Below are positions 46,232 to 54,199 of a DNA stretch of 64,000 nt, one piece after another. Each line of letters begins with the position of its first letter. Position 1 is the first letter of the stretch. A program made the position numbers and the translations under genes. The notes beneath the pieces were generated by a model that saw nothing but the letters and a program-made list of their open reading frames with translations, was not told the origin of the DNA and ran no database searches. Source of the DNA: Pseudorhodoferax sp. Leaf274 (GTDB taxonomy: Bacteria > Pseudomonadota > Gammaproteobacteria > Burkholderiales > Burkholderiaceae_C); contig NZ_LMNA01000029.1 of NCBI RefSeq assembly GCF_001422445.1, positions 252,146-316,145 of the forward strand, read 5' to 3'.

Positions 46232-47448
46232 CCCAGCACCCCGGCCGCGCGCAGCCCTGCGATGTCGTCGGCGCTGTAGCCATGGCGCCCGAGCAGTTGC
46301 TCGGCGTGCTCGCCGAGTACGGGTGCAGCGCGGGGTGCCGGCGGCTCGGCACCGCCGAAACGGATCGCGCGCGTCAGGCCGCGGTAGCGCCCGAGGAGCG
46401 GATGCGCGAAGGTCTCGACCATGTGCTCGGCCTGGACCTGCGGGTGGTCGAACATGTCCTCGATGGTGCGCGCCGCCGCGCACGGGACGCGCTCGCCGAA
46501 GAGGGCTTCCCATTCGATTGCGGTGCGCGCCGCAAGCGCTTCGCGCAGCCGCGGGACGAGCTCGTCGGCATGTTGCGCCCGCAGCCGCACGCTGGCGTAG
46601 CGCGGGTCGGCGGCAAGTTCGGGCAGCCCGGTGAGTTCGCACAGCGCCGCCCAGAAATGGGGCGTGTTCGCGGAGAGGTACAGGCTGCCCTGCCGGGTCG
46701 GATGCAGCCCGGTGATGCCGCCGGAGCGCATGTCGCGGCTGATGTCCCGGGGCTCGCCTTCGGCCCACACCATGCGTGCAGACTGCATCGCCAGTGCGCT
46801 GCGCAGCAGCGACACGGCGACATATTGCCCGGTGCCGGTTCGCTCCCGCTGGAACAGCGCCGACGCGATGCCCGCGGCCAGCAGCGATGCCGCGTAGTAA
46901 TCGACCACCGAGCCATAGACGATCTGCGGCGCATCGGCCGTGCCCTGCATCGCGCAGATGCCGGTCAGGGTCTGCAGCACCTGGTCGTAGCCGGCCTTGC
47001 TGCTCGCGGGGCCATGGTCGCCATAACCCGTCAGCGCGCAGCAGACGAGCCGGGGATGGGCCTTGTGCAGCGTCGGCCAGTCGACGCCCAGGCGCTCCGG
47101 CACGCCCGGGCGGAAGTTGTGCACCAACACATCCGCTTCGCCCAGCAGGCGTTCGAGCACGGCCCGGCCTTCCGGCTTCTTCAGGTCGATCGCCAGACCC
47201 AGCTTGCCGCGGTTCACGCCGACGAAGGCACGCCCTTCGGCCGCCAGCGTCGAGGGGTAGTGCCGAAGGTTGTCGCCGCCCGGCGGCTCGATCTTGACGA
47301 CCTCGGCGCCCTGGTCGGCCAGCAGCGTGCAGCCATAGGGGCCCGCGATGTAGGCGCTGAGATCGAGCACGCGCACGCCGCAGAGCGGGCCGGCGGGCGC
47401 GTCAGTGGCGGCGAGCGAGGGGAGGGGAGGCGGGATTTTCGTGGTCAA
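46228..47448 (-). CDS. CaiB/BaiF type III CoA-transferase
   Basis: CoA-transferase of 406 residues: GVRVLDLSAYIAGPYGCTLL, QGAEVVKIEPPGGDN, VLVHNFRPGVPERLGVDW, and candidate catalytic Asp183 in GSVVDYYAASLL. It probably forms the CoA ester that the CitE-like lyase or another enzyme then processes. Nine bases separate it from the Bug gene, again giving the Bug plus CoA-transferase pairing. Confidence 0.93.
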   Translation of the reverse strand: MTTKIPPPLPSLAATDAPAGPLCGVRVLDLSAYIAGPYGCTLLADQGAEVVKIEPPGGDNLRHYPSTLAAEGRAFVGVNRGKLGLAIDLKKPEGRAVLERLLGEADVLVHNFRPGVPERLGVDWPTLHKAHPRLVCCALTGYGDHGPASSKAGYDQVLQTLTGICAMQGTADAPQIVYGSVVDYYAASLLAAGIASALFQRERTGTGQYVAVSLLRSALAMQSARMVWAEGEPRDISRDMRSGGITGLHPTRQGSLYLSANTPHFWAALCELTGLPELAADPRYASVRLRAQHADELVPRLREALAARTAIEWEALFGERVPCAAARTIEDMFDHPQVQAEHMVETFAHPLLGRYRGLTRAIRFGGAEPPAPRAAPVLGEHAEQLLGRHGYSADDIAGLRAAGVLG

Positions 47449-47457
47449 TGTCTTTCC

Positions 47458-48438
47458 TTATTGCGGTGTGATGCCGGCGCGCCGGGCGGTGTCGGTCCAG
47501 CGCTGCACATCGGTCACGAGAAGCTGTTGCAGAACGTCCGGGGTCGAAGGGTCGGCCGCCGCGCCGGCGGACTTGAGGAAGGTCGCGAATTCCGGCTGTG
47601 CCACGGCGACGCCGATTTCCTTGTTCAGGCGGTCCCGGATCGCGGTGGGCATGCCCTTGGGGCCGAAGGCGCCCCACCAGACGTCGACCACGTAGGCCAG
47701 CCCCGTCGCTTCCTTCACGGTCGGCACCTGCGGGTAGTCGGCGTTGCGCTTCTCGCTGGTGAAGGCCAGCATTGGCAGCTTCTCGGCGGGCGTGCCGCGG
47801 ATCGAGGCGATGGTGGTGATCACGACGTCCAGGCGGCCGGCGATGAGGTCCATCTGGGCCGGTGAGATGCCCTTGTAGCCGACCGGTTCCATCTTCAGGC
47901 CGGCCACGTTGCTGAGCAGCTCTGTGGCGAGCTGGGTGCTGTCGCCCAGCCCGGCGCTGCCGTAGTTGATCTTGCCGGGGTTCGCCTTGGCATAGGCGAT
48001 GAACTCGCCCATGGTCTTGGCCGGGAAGCCGTCGCGCGTGAGCACGACGAAGGGTGCGCTTGCTACGCGCGAGATCGGCACGAAGGCCGTGAGCGGGTCG
48101 TACGGCGTCTTCTGCACCGCCGCCGTGGTGGCGAGCGAACCGGAGACGAAAAGCAGCGTGTAGCCATCGGCCGGCGCGGTCGCGACCACGTTCGAGCCGA
48201 CGGTGCTGCCGCCGCCGGCGCGGTTGTCGACGACAACCGACTGGCCCAGCGATGTCGACAGCTGCATGGCCAGCCGACGCGCGATGACATCGTTGCTGCC
48301 GCCAGGCGCGAACGGCACCACGAGGCGGATCGGCTTGCTTGGCCACGGGTCGGCGGCATGGGCCGGCATGCCGCCGACGGCCAGCAGGGCGGCGGGGGCG
48401 GCAAGGGAGAAATAGCGATGGAACTGTCTGCGGCGCAT
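47458..48438 (-). CDS. Bug-family periplasmic solute-binding protein
   Basis: TctC/Bug receptor of 326 residues with signal peptide (MRRRQFHRYFSLAAPAALLA to PAHA), PWPSKPIRLVVPFAPGGSND, VVVDNRAGGGSTVG and PVGYKGISPAQMDL. ATG 48438 is chosen since the frame above it lacks signal-peptide features. First gene of the operon divergent from the LysR regulator, which probably controls it. The TGGTNNNACCA operator is absent from this gap. Confidence 0.93.
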   Translation of the reverse strand: MRRRQFHRYFSLAAPAALLAVGGMPAHAADPWPSKPIRLVVPFAPGGSNDVIARRLAMQLSTSLGQSVVVDNRAGGGSTVGSNVVATAPADGYTLLFVSGSLATTAAVQKTPYDPLTAFVPISRVASAPFVVLTRDGFPAKTMGEFIAYAKANPGKINYGSAGLGDSTQLATELLSNVAGLKMEPVGYKGISPAQMDLIAGRLDVVITTIASIRGTPAEKLPMLAFTSEKRNADYPQVPTVKEATGLAYVVDVWWGAFGPKGMPTAIRDRLNKEIGVAVAQPEFATFLKSAGAAADPSTPDVLQQLLVTDVQRWTDTARRAGITPQ

Positions 48439-48560
48439 GGAGGGCCTTTCAAAGCTTCGGTGAAGTTGGAAAGCAGCGTCCATGCAATATCGATGCCCTT
48501 CAACCAAAAGCAAAACGACGTTTCGTCAACGGGGAAGTGAGTTTTTCTTATGATTCGGCG

Positions 48561-49454
48561 ATGAAGATCGAAACGCTCCGCAGCTTCCAGGCTGTGCTTG
48601 CCACCGGCAGCTTCGCAGGCGCCGCGAAGCAGCTCAACCTCACGCCGAGTGCGGTGAGCCTGCAGATGAAGCAACTCGAGGAGTACTTCGGCCAGATCCT
48701 TTTCGACCGCTCCACCCGCACGGCGCTGCCGACGCCCTTCGCACTCGCGTCCGCCCTGCCTCTCGCGCAGTCGATGGCGCTGATCGATGGGTTGCGCAAC
48801 CCACGTGCGCTGTCGGCGACCGGCATTGTTCGGCTCGGCGTCATCGCCAGCATCGAGAAGAGCGTGCTGCCTCGGACCCTGCGCCTGTTGCAGGCCGAGC
48901 ATCCAGCGTTGGCGGTGCGGATGAGCCTGGATGTGTCGGGCGCGCTGGTGGACTCGGTCAAGGCCGGGCGCATCGACGCTGCAGTGGCCGTTCGGCCGCA
49001 GTCGGGGGGGTCGACCCGCCTGCACTGGTGCGACCTCATGCGCGAGTCGTTCGTGCTGCTGGCACCGCCCTTGTCGCTCGGCGGCAGCCCGGACGGTACG
49101 CCGGCGCAGCTGCTCGAACGCCTTCCGTGGATCCGCTACGACACCAAGCTCACCGGTGGCCGCATCGCCGCTGCCTACGTGCGGCGCATCTGTGCCAGCC
49201 CGAAGCCGGGCTTCGAGATCACGTCAACCGACGCGATCATGGCCATGGTGGCCGAGGGCCTGGGGGTGTCGGTGGTGCCGCGCCCGCGCGCCACCATGCT
49301 GGCGTCGTACGCCGTGCGACTGGTCGAACTCGGCCCGCACGCGCCGTCACGCCAGATCGCCCTGGTCGCCCGCAGCGGCGATGCAGAGGATCGGCGCGTG
49401 CTGGCTGTTGCCCATGCGCTGCGTCGCGCTGCCGCGTCGACTGTGCTGTCCTGA
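48561..49454 (+). CDS. LysR-family transcriptional regulator
   Basis: LysR-type regulator of 297 residues: N-terminal helix-turn-helix (MKIETLRSFQAVLATGSFAG, then AAKQLNLTPSAVSLQMKQLE) and a periplasmic-binding-protein-like effector domain (GIVRLGVIASIEKSVLPRTL, ITSTDAIMAMVAEGLGVSVV). Divergent from the Bug/CoA-transferase/amidase operon with a 122-base gap, the classical arrangement for a LysR activator. The start at ATG 48561 has no strong ribosome site. Ligand unknown. Confidence 0.93.
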   Translation: MKIETLRSFQAVLATGSFAGAAKQLNLTPSAVSLQMKQLEEYFGQILFDRSTRTALPTPFALASALPLAQSMALIDGLRNPRALSATGIVRLGVIASIEKSVLPRTLRLLQAEHPALAVRMSLDVSGALVDSVKAGRIDAAVAVRPQSGGSTRLHWCDLMRESFVLLAPPLSLGGSPDGTPAQLLERLPWIRYDTKLTGGRIAAAYVRRICASPKPGFEITSTDAIMAMVAEGLGVSVVPRPRATMLASYAVRLVELGPHAPSRQIALVARSGDAEDRRVLAVAHALRRAAASTVLS

Positions 49455-49592
49455 GGTGCTTTGGCAGGGGGTGTTGCTGACCGCTGGAGAGAGCGTGCGT
49501 GCAGCCAGCCGTTCAGGACGCAGCGCATCGGGCGCCGAAAGCGTCGTCTTCGGCGACAAGCCCGGCTGGCATCTTCTTTGGCGGGAACTTGC

Positions 49593-49858
49593 TGCGTGTG
49601 GTGCGGCCTTGTCCGTACGCTGGCACTGGGGACGGGCAGCGCTTGCCCATCCAAGGTCGGCGCCATCTCGTGCACCACCTGCGACGGCGCCATCTGGCGG
49701 AACAAGGCCAGCCCGATCACCAGCCACACGGCATGTTCGGCCGGCGCCTTGCACCGCCGGACCGACGCCTTGCCAGTGGCTTGCAGTGCCTGCTCCATCC
49801 AGGCGGGGTCGATCAGTGCGTTCAGAGCAGCCATGCCGCCCGCGGGCAGCTCGGGCAA
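49593..49858 (-). pseudogene. IS4-family transposase N-terminal remnant
   Basis: The minus strand encodes LIDPAWMEQALQATGKASVR and KAPAEHAVWLVIGLALFRQM, which resemble the N-terminal domain of IS4-type transposases. After about 80 residues the likeness fades and the frame runs antisense into the LysR gene. No DDE catalytic domain, ATG start or inverted repeats are seen, so this is a decayed fragment. The rest of 49455-49900 contains nothing I can identify. Confidence 0.6.
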
Positions 49859-49903
49859 GGTCTCATGGCGGGTGGTTTGCGGCAGGCCAGACCAAAGAAA
49901 AAA

Positions 49904-49930
49904 GGGAACGTGGTGAACACGTTCCCTTGT
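49904..49930 (-). terminator. Intrinsic terminator of the SWIB/histone-like gene
   Basis: Read on the minus strand, GGGAACGTG, loop TTCAC, CACGTTCCC and then a run of T. It lies about 80 bases after the stop of the SWIB gene. The plus strand has only TTGTT after the stem, so termination is mainly for the minus strand. Confidence 0.85.
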
Positions 49931-50008
49931 TAGAGGCCTTCAGCTTGCCTGGGCTCCACTGAATGGCATTGCGGCAGTGCCGGCCTTTGCGCAAGGCGGC
50001 AGACCGTC

Positions 50009-50449
50009 TTACTTGAGGTGCTTGCCGATCAGGCCAGCCATTTCGAACATGGACACCTGGGCCTTGCCGAAGACTTCCTTCAGCTTGGCGTCGGCGTTGA
50101 TCATGCGCTTGTTGACTGCGTCCTGCAGCTTGTTCTTCTTGATGTAGACCCACAGCTTGCTGACCACCTCGGTGCGGGGCACCGGCGTTGCGCCGACCAC
50201 CGCAGCCAGCTCGGCGCTGGGCGTCAGGGCCTTCATGAAGGCGGCGTTGACGGCGCGCTTCTTGGCGGGTGCTGCAGCTTTCTTGGCCGGAGCGGCCTTC
50301 TTGGCGGGTGCGGCGGCCTTCTTGGCCGGAGCCGCAGCCTTCTTTGCAGGTGCAGCGGCCGTCTTCGCCGCCGGAGCCTTCTTCGCAGCAGCCGGAGCTG
50401 CCTTTGCCGGAGCCGCTTTTTTCGCGGGCGCTTTCTTCGCAGTTGCCAT
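50009..50449 (-). CDS. Histone H1-like, Lys/Ala-rich SWIB-domain protein
   Basis: Protein of 146 residues. The first 65 are Lys/Ala/Pro repeats (PAKKAAAPAKKAAAPAKK pattern), like bacterial H1-type DNA-binding tails. From about 70 on it is a SWIB/MDM2 domain (FMKALTPSAELAAVVG, then PRTEVVSKLWVYIKKNKLQD to FEMAGLIGKHL). SWIB domains are otherwise typical of eukaryotic chromatin-remodelling complexes and chlamydiae, but occur in Betaproteobacteria. Probably a nucleoid-associated protein. ATG 50449 follows AAAAAGGAA. Followed by a strong terminator. Confidence 0.9.
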   Translation of the reverse strand: MATAKKAPAKKAAPAKAAPAAAKKAPAAKTAAAPAKKAAAPAKKAAAPAKKAAPAKKAAAPAKKRAVNAAFMKALTPSAELAAVVGATPVPRTEVVSKLWVYIKKNKLQDAVNKRMINADAKLKEVFGKAQVSMFEMAGLIGKHLK

Positions 50450-50804
50450 GATTGAGATTCCTTTTTGGTGTTGCGTTGTCACCAGCGAAAAAAACCTTCC
50501 TCACTGGCAGAGCGGATGCTAATGGAGAAGAAACGCCTTTCCAAGAGAGAAGAAGGCTTTTTCGCTCTGCGCGGCGCGGATTTCTTGCCTGGATGTGGCG
50601 GCACGCGCGGGCCATCTGGACCATGTGTTGCAGCATGTGCCGCAAGGTGCTGGCCCAGCGTTCCGTCGGTGGTTGCGCAGCACCGCAGTTGCACAGTTGG
50701 GGAACGATGCCGGTGCGATTTTGGTCGCGGAATGAAAATCCGCCGATGATTTAATTTTAGATAAGTAATATTGTCTTCTACTTGAATTTCAGAAAGAATT
50801 GTTG
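50450..50804. other. Divergent intergenic region, AT-rich near the Lrp gene
   Basis: 355 bases between the SWIB gene (minus) and the Lrp-type gene (plus). The last 55 bases (TTTAATTTTAGATAAGTAAT and onward) are strikingly AT-rich against the surrounding sequence, as expected for a promoter and possible Lrp-type autoregulatory site. No coding sequence or RNA gene is recognised. Confidence 0.4.
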
Positions 50805-51299
50805 ATGCTTGCTGAAGCCCACGCCCTCGACGCCTATGACGACAAGATCCTTGCGGAGCTGCAGGGGGATGCCCGAATGACCATGGCAGAGCTTGGCCGC
50901 AGGGTGCATCTGAGCCAGCCGGCGGTGACAGAACGTGTGCGAAAGCTCGAGATCGCCGGTGTCATCAAGGCCTATCGCGCAGAGGTCGATCTGTCGCGTC
51001 TTGGCTACGGTATCCGTGCACTCGTGCGGGTCGGGCGCGCCGAGTACGCGCGTGTGGTCAAGCTCGTCGAGCAGACGCCCGAAGTCATCAATGCCTTCAA
51101 CGTGACCGGTGAAGACAGCTGGGTGCTCGAGATCGCGGTGATCGATGTGCCGCATCTCGATGCGGTGGTCAGCAAGTTCTGCGTGCTGGCAGACACGTCC
51201 ACGTCCATCGTGCTGAACGCACCGCGCGAGCATGCGCCGGTGCTGCCCGCGCGGCAGGAGAACGTGCGCCCGGCGGCGCACCGACTCAAAGATCGTTGA
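50805..51299 (+). CDS. Lrp/AsnC-family transcriptional regulator
   Basis: Regulator of 164 residues: helix-turn-helix at about 10-60 (LDAYDDKILAELQGDARMTM, HLSQPAVTERVRKLEIAGVI) and an RAM/AsnC ligand domain (ALVRVGRAEYARVVKLVEQT, NVTGEDSWVLEIAV). Usually senses an amino acid and controls transport or metabolism. Start at ATG 50805, after two TTG codons. Its 3' end overlaps that of the convergent EamA transporter by 14 bases, so it may regulate that exporter. Confidence 0.92.
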   Translation: MLAEAHALDAYDDKILAELQGDARMTMAELGRRVHLSQPAVTERVRKLEIAGVIKAYRAEVDLSRLGYGIRALVRVGRAEYARVVKLVEQTPEVINAFNVTGEDSWVLEIAVIDVPHLDAVVSKFCVLADTSTSIVLNAPREHAPVLPARQENVRPAAHRLKDR

Positions 51300-52197
51300 C
51301 CGTGCGGCTTGGCAGGGTGGCGAGGGCCACGCCGGCCAGGGCGATCAGCAGGGCCAGCACCTCCAGTGCGCCCATGCTCTCGCCGAGTGCCAGCACGCCG
51401 GTCAACGCAGCGCTCACGGGCAGCAGCACGCTGAACACGCCCGCCTGCGCCGCGGGGATGGCACGCAGGCCCGTCATCCAGAGCCACACCGTCCAGATGC
51501 TGGCAGCCAACGCATAGAACACCAGCAAAACCCACAGCCCGGCGTCGATGGCGCCAAAGTCGAATTGCGCGGCCAGGTGCAGCCCGAACGGCGTCGCCAG
51601 CACCAGCCCCCAGAGGTTGATCAGCGCACTGATGCGCTTGGGCCCGAGGCTGCCGGTGAGCTTCTTGCCGATGACGGCGTAGGCGGCTTCGCACAGCACG
51701 GCGGCGAACAGCAGCAGGTGGCCCCACAGCGCGTTGCCTTGGGCGCTGCTGCCCGGTGCGCCATGGCCGGGCCTGGCGATGCCGAGCAGGCCGATGCCGA
51801 CCACGGCGCAGGCGACGGCCGCCCAGGCGCGGCTGGTCACGCGTTCGCGCAAGAGCAGCCAACTGGCAATGGCCACGGCGGCTGGAATGGCCGCCATGAC
51901 CACACCTGCCGACACGGCGCTGGTCATGCTGACGCCGTAGATCATGCAGATCGAGAACAGGAAGTTGCCGAGGAAGGATTCCAGGAACACGAGGCGGCGG
52001 ACGCTGCGCGGCATGGACGGTTCGTGGGCAGGCTTGCGCAGCCACGGCAGCATGGCCACGGCAGCGATGCCGAAGCGCAGCCATGCCAGCAGCAGCACCG
52101 GGAATGCCGCTGCCAGCGGCTTGGACAGCGCGACATAGCTGCCAACCAACGCCATGCTGGCGGCAAGGCAAGCGCTGGCGGCCAGGCGGCTCGGCAT
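51286..52197 (-). CDS. EamA/DMT-family transporter
   Basis: Inner-membrane protein of about 303 residues with ten hydrophobic segments in two EamA repeats (SACLAASMALVGSYVALSKP, FLFSICMIYGVSMTSAVSAG; LLLFAAVLCEAAYAVIGKKL, GVFSVLLPVSAALTGVLALG). Relatives export amino acids or metabolites. Several starts are possible (ATG 52197, GTG 52206, ATG 52218); I take 52197, with GAGGAG further upstream. Convergent with the Lrp-type regulator. Confidence 0.88.
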   Translation of the reverse strand: MPSRLAASACLAASMALVGSYVALSKPLAAAFPVLLLAWLRFGIAAVAMLPWLRKPAHEPSMPRSVRRLVFLESFLGNFLFSICMIYGVSMTSAVSAGVVMAAIPAAVAIASWLLLRERVTSRAWAAVACAVVGIGLLGIARPGHGAPGSSAQGNALWGHLLLFAAVLCEAAYAVIGKKLTGSLGPKRISALINLWGLVLATPFGLHLAAQFDFGAIDAGLWVLLVFYALAASIWTVWLWMTGLRAIPAAQAGVFSVLLPVSAALTGVLALGESMGALEVLALLIALAGVALATLPSRTVNDL

Positions 52198-52502
52198 GGT
52201 GTTCACAGGGCTCCTCATCTTTTTGGGCAAGCCGCGCATCATGTCTTACGCGCCGCGCTGGTGACCTCACGCTTGCGCCTTGCCCGCTCGTGATCCAGGT
52301 GCACGGTGGCGCGCGGGGCGACTGCGCGCTGATGCGGGATGGGGCAGGGTGGCCGTAAATTGCTGCAGTGCACGATCAAAAACCTTATTCCGCAATACGA
52401 AAAATTTAAGCCGTGCAGTTTCGGAGATGCTTTTGCAATGGAGATTTAAATTTTTTAATGTGGGATGTCATAGATAAGCCATTGATTTTTATCTATTTAA
52501 TT

Positions 52503-52522
52503 TATGTCTTATATAAGACATA
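52503..52522. promoter_or_regulatory. Palindromic operator 1 of aceA
   Basis: TATGTCTTATATAAGACATA is a perfect 20-base palindrome located 67 bases before the aceA start. The CTTATATAAG core recalls GntR-type operators of TCA/methylcitrate genes in Betaproteobacteria, but that link is from memory. Confidence 0.8.
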
Positions 52523-52533
52523 TGAGAAAAACG

Positions 52534-52549
52534 TGTCTTATATAAGACA
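52534..52549. promoter_or_regulatory. Palindromic operator 2 of aceA
   Basis: TGTCTTATATAAGACA, an exact second copy of the 16-base core, centred 29 bases from the first. Two identical sites suggest cooperative binding by one dimeric regulator of isocitrate lyase. Confidence 0.8.
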
Positions 52550-52588
52550 TAGAATCTGCTCATCCCATCAACGCTCCGGAGAGATCCC

Positions 52589-53920
52589 ATGCCCCAATCC
52601 CTGACCGAACAACTCAGCCGTGACCAGCAGATCGCTGCCCTCGAAAAAGACTGGGCGACCAATCCGCGCTGGAAGGGTGTCAAGCGCGGCTACAGCGCAG
52701 CCGACGTGGTTCGCCTGCGCGGTTCGCTGCCCATCGAGTACACGCTGGCCAAGCGCGGTGCCGACAAGCTGTGGGAAAAGATCAACGGTGGCGCCAAGAA
52801 GGGCTACGTGAACGCATTCGGCGCCATCTCCGCTGGCCAGGCCATGCAACAGGCCAAGGCGGGCCTGGAGGCTGTGTACCTGTCGGGCTGGCAGGTGGCC
52901 GCGGACGGCAACACCTCCGAGACCATGTACCCCGACCAGTCGCTGTACGCATACGACTCCGTGCCGACCATGGTTCGCCGCATCAACAACACCTTCAAGC
53001 GCGCCGACGAAATCCAGTGGGGCCGTGGCATCGAGCCGGGCAACAAGGACTTCATCGACTACTTCCTGCCCATCGTGGCCGATGCCGAAGCCGGCTTCGG
53101 CGGCGTGCTGAACGCGTTCGAACTCATGAAGAACATGATTGCGGCCGGCGCCGCGGGCGTGCACTTCGAAGACCAGCTGGCGGCCGTCAAGAAGTGCGGC
53201 CACATGGGTGGCAAGGTGCTGGTTCCCACGCATGAAGCTTGCGAGAAGCTGATCGCGGCGCGCTTCGCTGCCGACGTGATGGGCGTTTCCACCATCGTGC
53301 TGGCGCGCACCGATGCAGAAGCGGCGAACCTGATCACCTCCGACCACGATGCCAACGACAAGCCATTCCTGACCGGCGAACGCACGCAAGAGGGCTTCTA
53401 CCGCGTCAAGAACGGCCTGGAGCAAGCCATCAGCCGCGGCGTGGCCTACGCACCCTATGCCGACCTGGTGTGGTGCGAGACCGGCACCCCGGACCTGGGC
53501 TTCGCTCGCGAGTTCGCGCAGGCCGTGCATGCCAAGAGCCCGGGCAAGCTGCTGTCGTACAACTGCTCGCCGTCGTTCAACTGGAGGAAGAACCTGGACG
53601 ACAAGACGATTGCCAAGTTCCAGGACGAGCTGTCTGCGCTGGGCTACAAGTACCAGTTCATCACGCTGGCTGGCATCCACGTCAACTGGTACAACACGTT
53701 CAAGTTCGCCCACGCCTACGCGCGCGGTGAAGGCATGAAGCACTACGTCGAGATGGTGCAGGAGCCGGAGTTCGCTGCGCGCGAACAGGGCTACACCTTC
53801 GTGTCGCACCAGCAGGAAGTCGGCGCCGGCTACTTCGACGACGTGACCACCGTGATTCAGGGTGGCTCGTCCAGCGTCAAGGCGCTGACCGGCTCGACCG
53901 AGGAAGAGCAGTTCCACTGA
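52589..53920 (+). CDS. aceA: Isocitrate lyase
   Basis: Isocitrate lyase of 443 residues, first enzyme of the glyoxylate shunt, cleaving isocitrate to glyoxylate and succinate in the cytoplasm. The family signature [10 protein letters not shown] at 201-210 includes the catalytic Cys203. [39 protein letters not shown] and [14 protein letters not shown] are also as expected. Length fits the bacterial form. ATG 52589 follows CCGGAGAG. It would supply C4 units when the upstream catabolic island yields acetyl-CoA. Two palindromes precede it and a strong terminator follows. Confidence 0.98.
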   Translation: MPQSLTEQLSRDQQIAALEKDWATNPRWKGVKRGYSAADVVRLRGSLPIEYTLAKRGADKLWEKINGGAKKGYVNAFGAISAGQAMQQAKAGLEAVYLSGWQVAADGNTSETMYPDQSLYAYDSVPTMVRRINNTFKRADEIQWGRGIEPGNKDFIDYFLPIVADAEAGFGGVLNAFELMKNMIAAGAAGVHFEDQLAAVKKCGHMGGKVLVPTHEACEKLIAARFAADVMGVSTIVLARTDAEAANLITSDHDANDKPFLTGERTQEGFYRVKNGLEQAISRGVAYAPYADLVWCETGTPDLGFAREFAQAVHAKSPGKLLSYNCSPSFNWRKNLDDKTIAKFQDELSALGYKYQFITLAGIHVNWYNTFKFAHAYARGEGMKHYVEMVQEPEFAAREQGYTFVSHQQEVGAGYFDDVTTVIQGGSSSVKALTGSTEEEQFH

Positions 53921-53944
53921 TTCCGGTAAGGTCCGGAGACTAGG

Positions 53945-53973
53945 CCCCGGCAGGAAACTGCCGGGGTTTTTTT
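53945..53973 (+). terminator. Intrinsic terminator of aceA
   Basis: CCCCGGCAG (53945-53953), tetraloop GAAA, CTGCCGGGG (53958-53966) followed by seven T. A textbook terminator 24 bases after the aceA stop. Confidence 0.95.
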
Positions 53974-53987
53974 GACGTTCGGGCCGC

Positions 53988-53993
53988 TAGAAT
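53988..53993 (+). promoter_or_regulatory. thrS: Probable -10 element of thrS
   Basis: TAGAAT directly after the aceA terminator, placing a start near 54000 and giving a leader of about 200 bases. No convincing -35 hexamer at standard spacing is seen; TTGACG at 53972 is too close. Confidence 0.4.
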
Positions 53994-54029
53994 GCGCGCT
54001 TTGCTTCCACGAACAAGGGCGAGAAAGGC

Positions 54030-54092
54030 ATGCTGGTTATGACACCGCGAACTACGACGGAGACCTCCACCGGCCCGTCCACTGGACGTTAG
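54030..54092 (+). CDS. Threonine-rich leader peptide of thrS
   Basis: A 20-residue open frame, [20 protein letters not shown], with TAG at 54090-54092 and AGAAAGG just upstream of the ATG. Seven of 20 residues are Thr, including three in a row. It lies between the likely promoter and an intrinsic terminator that precedes thrS, the arrangement of ribosome-mediated attenuation. A hairpin of GGCCCGTCC with GGAC and GGGCC (54072-54096) covers its last codons. Ribosome stalling at Thr codons when charged tRNA-Thr is scarce would prevent terminator formation. Too short for usual gene finders. Confidence 0.75.
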   Translation: MLVMTPRTTTETSTGPSTGR

Positions 54093-54132
54093 GGCCGACC
54101 GTTCGCGTCTGCCTGCCTGCATCTCCACCAGA

Positions 54133-54160
54133 AAAGCGCGGACTCGTTCCGCGCTTTTTT
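54133..54160 (+). terminator. thrS: Attenuator terminator in the thrS leader
   Basis: AAAGCGCGG (54133-54141), loop ACTCGTT, CCGCGCTTT (54149-54157) ending in a T run to 54160. It stands 40 bases before thrS and after the Thr-rich leader peptide, so it must be read through for thrS expression. CCGCG at 54045-54049, inside the leader peptide, could compete for the 5' arm. Confidence 0.85.
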
Positions 54161-54199
54161 GTTGGCGCATCCCTCACCACCCCGATGAGCATTGAACCC

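Larger units (their letters stand above)
52198..52588. other. Intergenic region upstream of aceA
   Basis: Divergent gap of about 390 bases. The right half becomes AT-rich (TTTAAATTTTTTAATGTGGG, TTTTTATCTATTTAATTTAT), in contrast to the high-GC surroundings, and holds the aceA promoter and two palindromes. No gene is seen in it. Confidence 0.5.

Noticed and set aside
48490..48510. CTTCAACCAAAAG near the LysR/Bug divergent promoter as an eleventh GntR operator
   Set aside because: Only one half-site (ACCA) is present; there is no TGGT at the correct distance.
53995..54002. CGCGCTTT as an antiterminator arm for the thrS attenuator
   Set aside because: It is exactly complementary to AAAGCGCG of the terminator, but probably lies before or at the transcription start, so the CCGCG inside the leader peptide is preferred.
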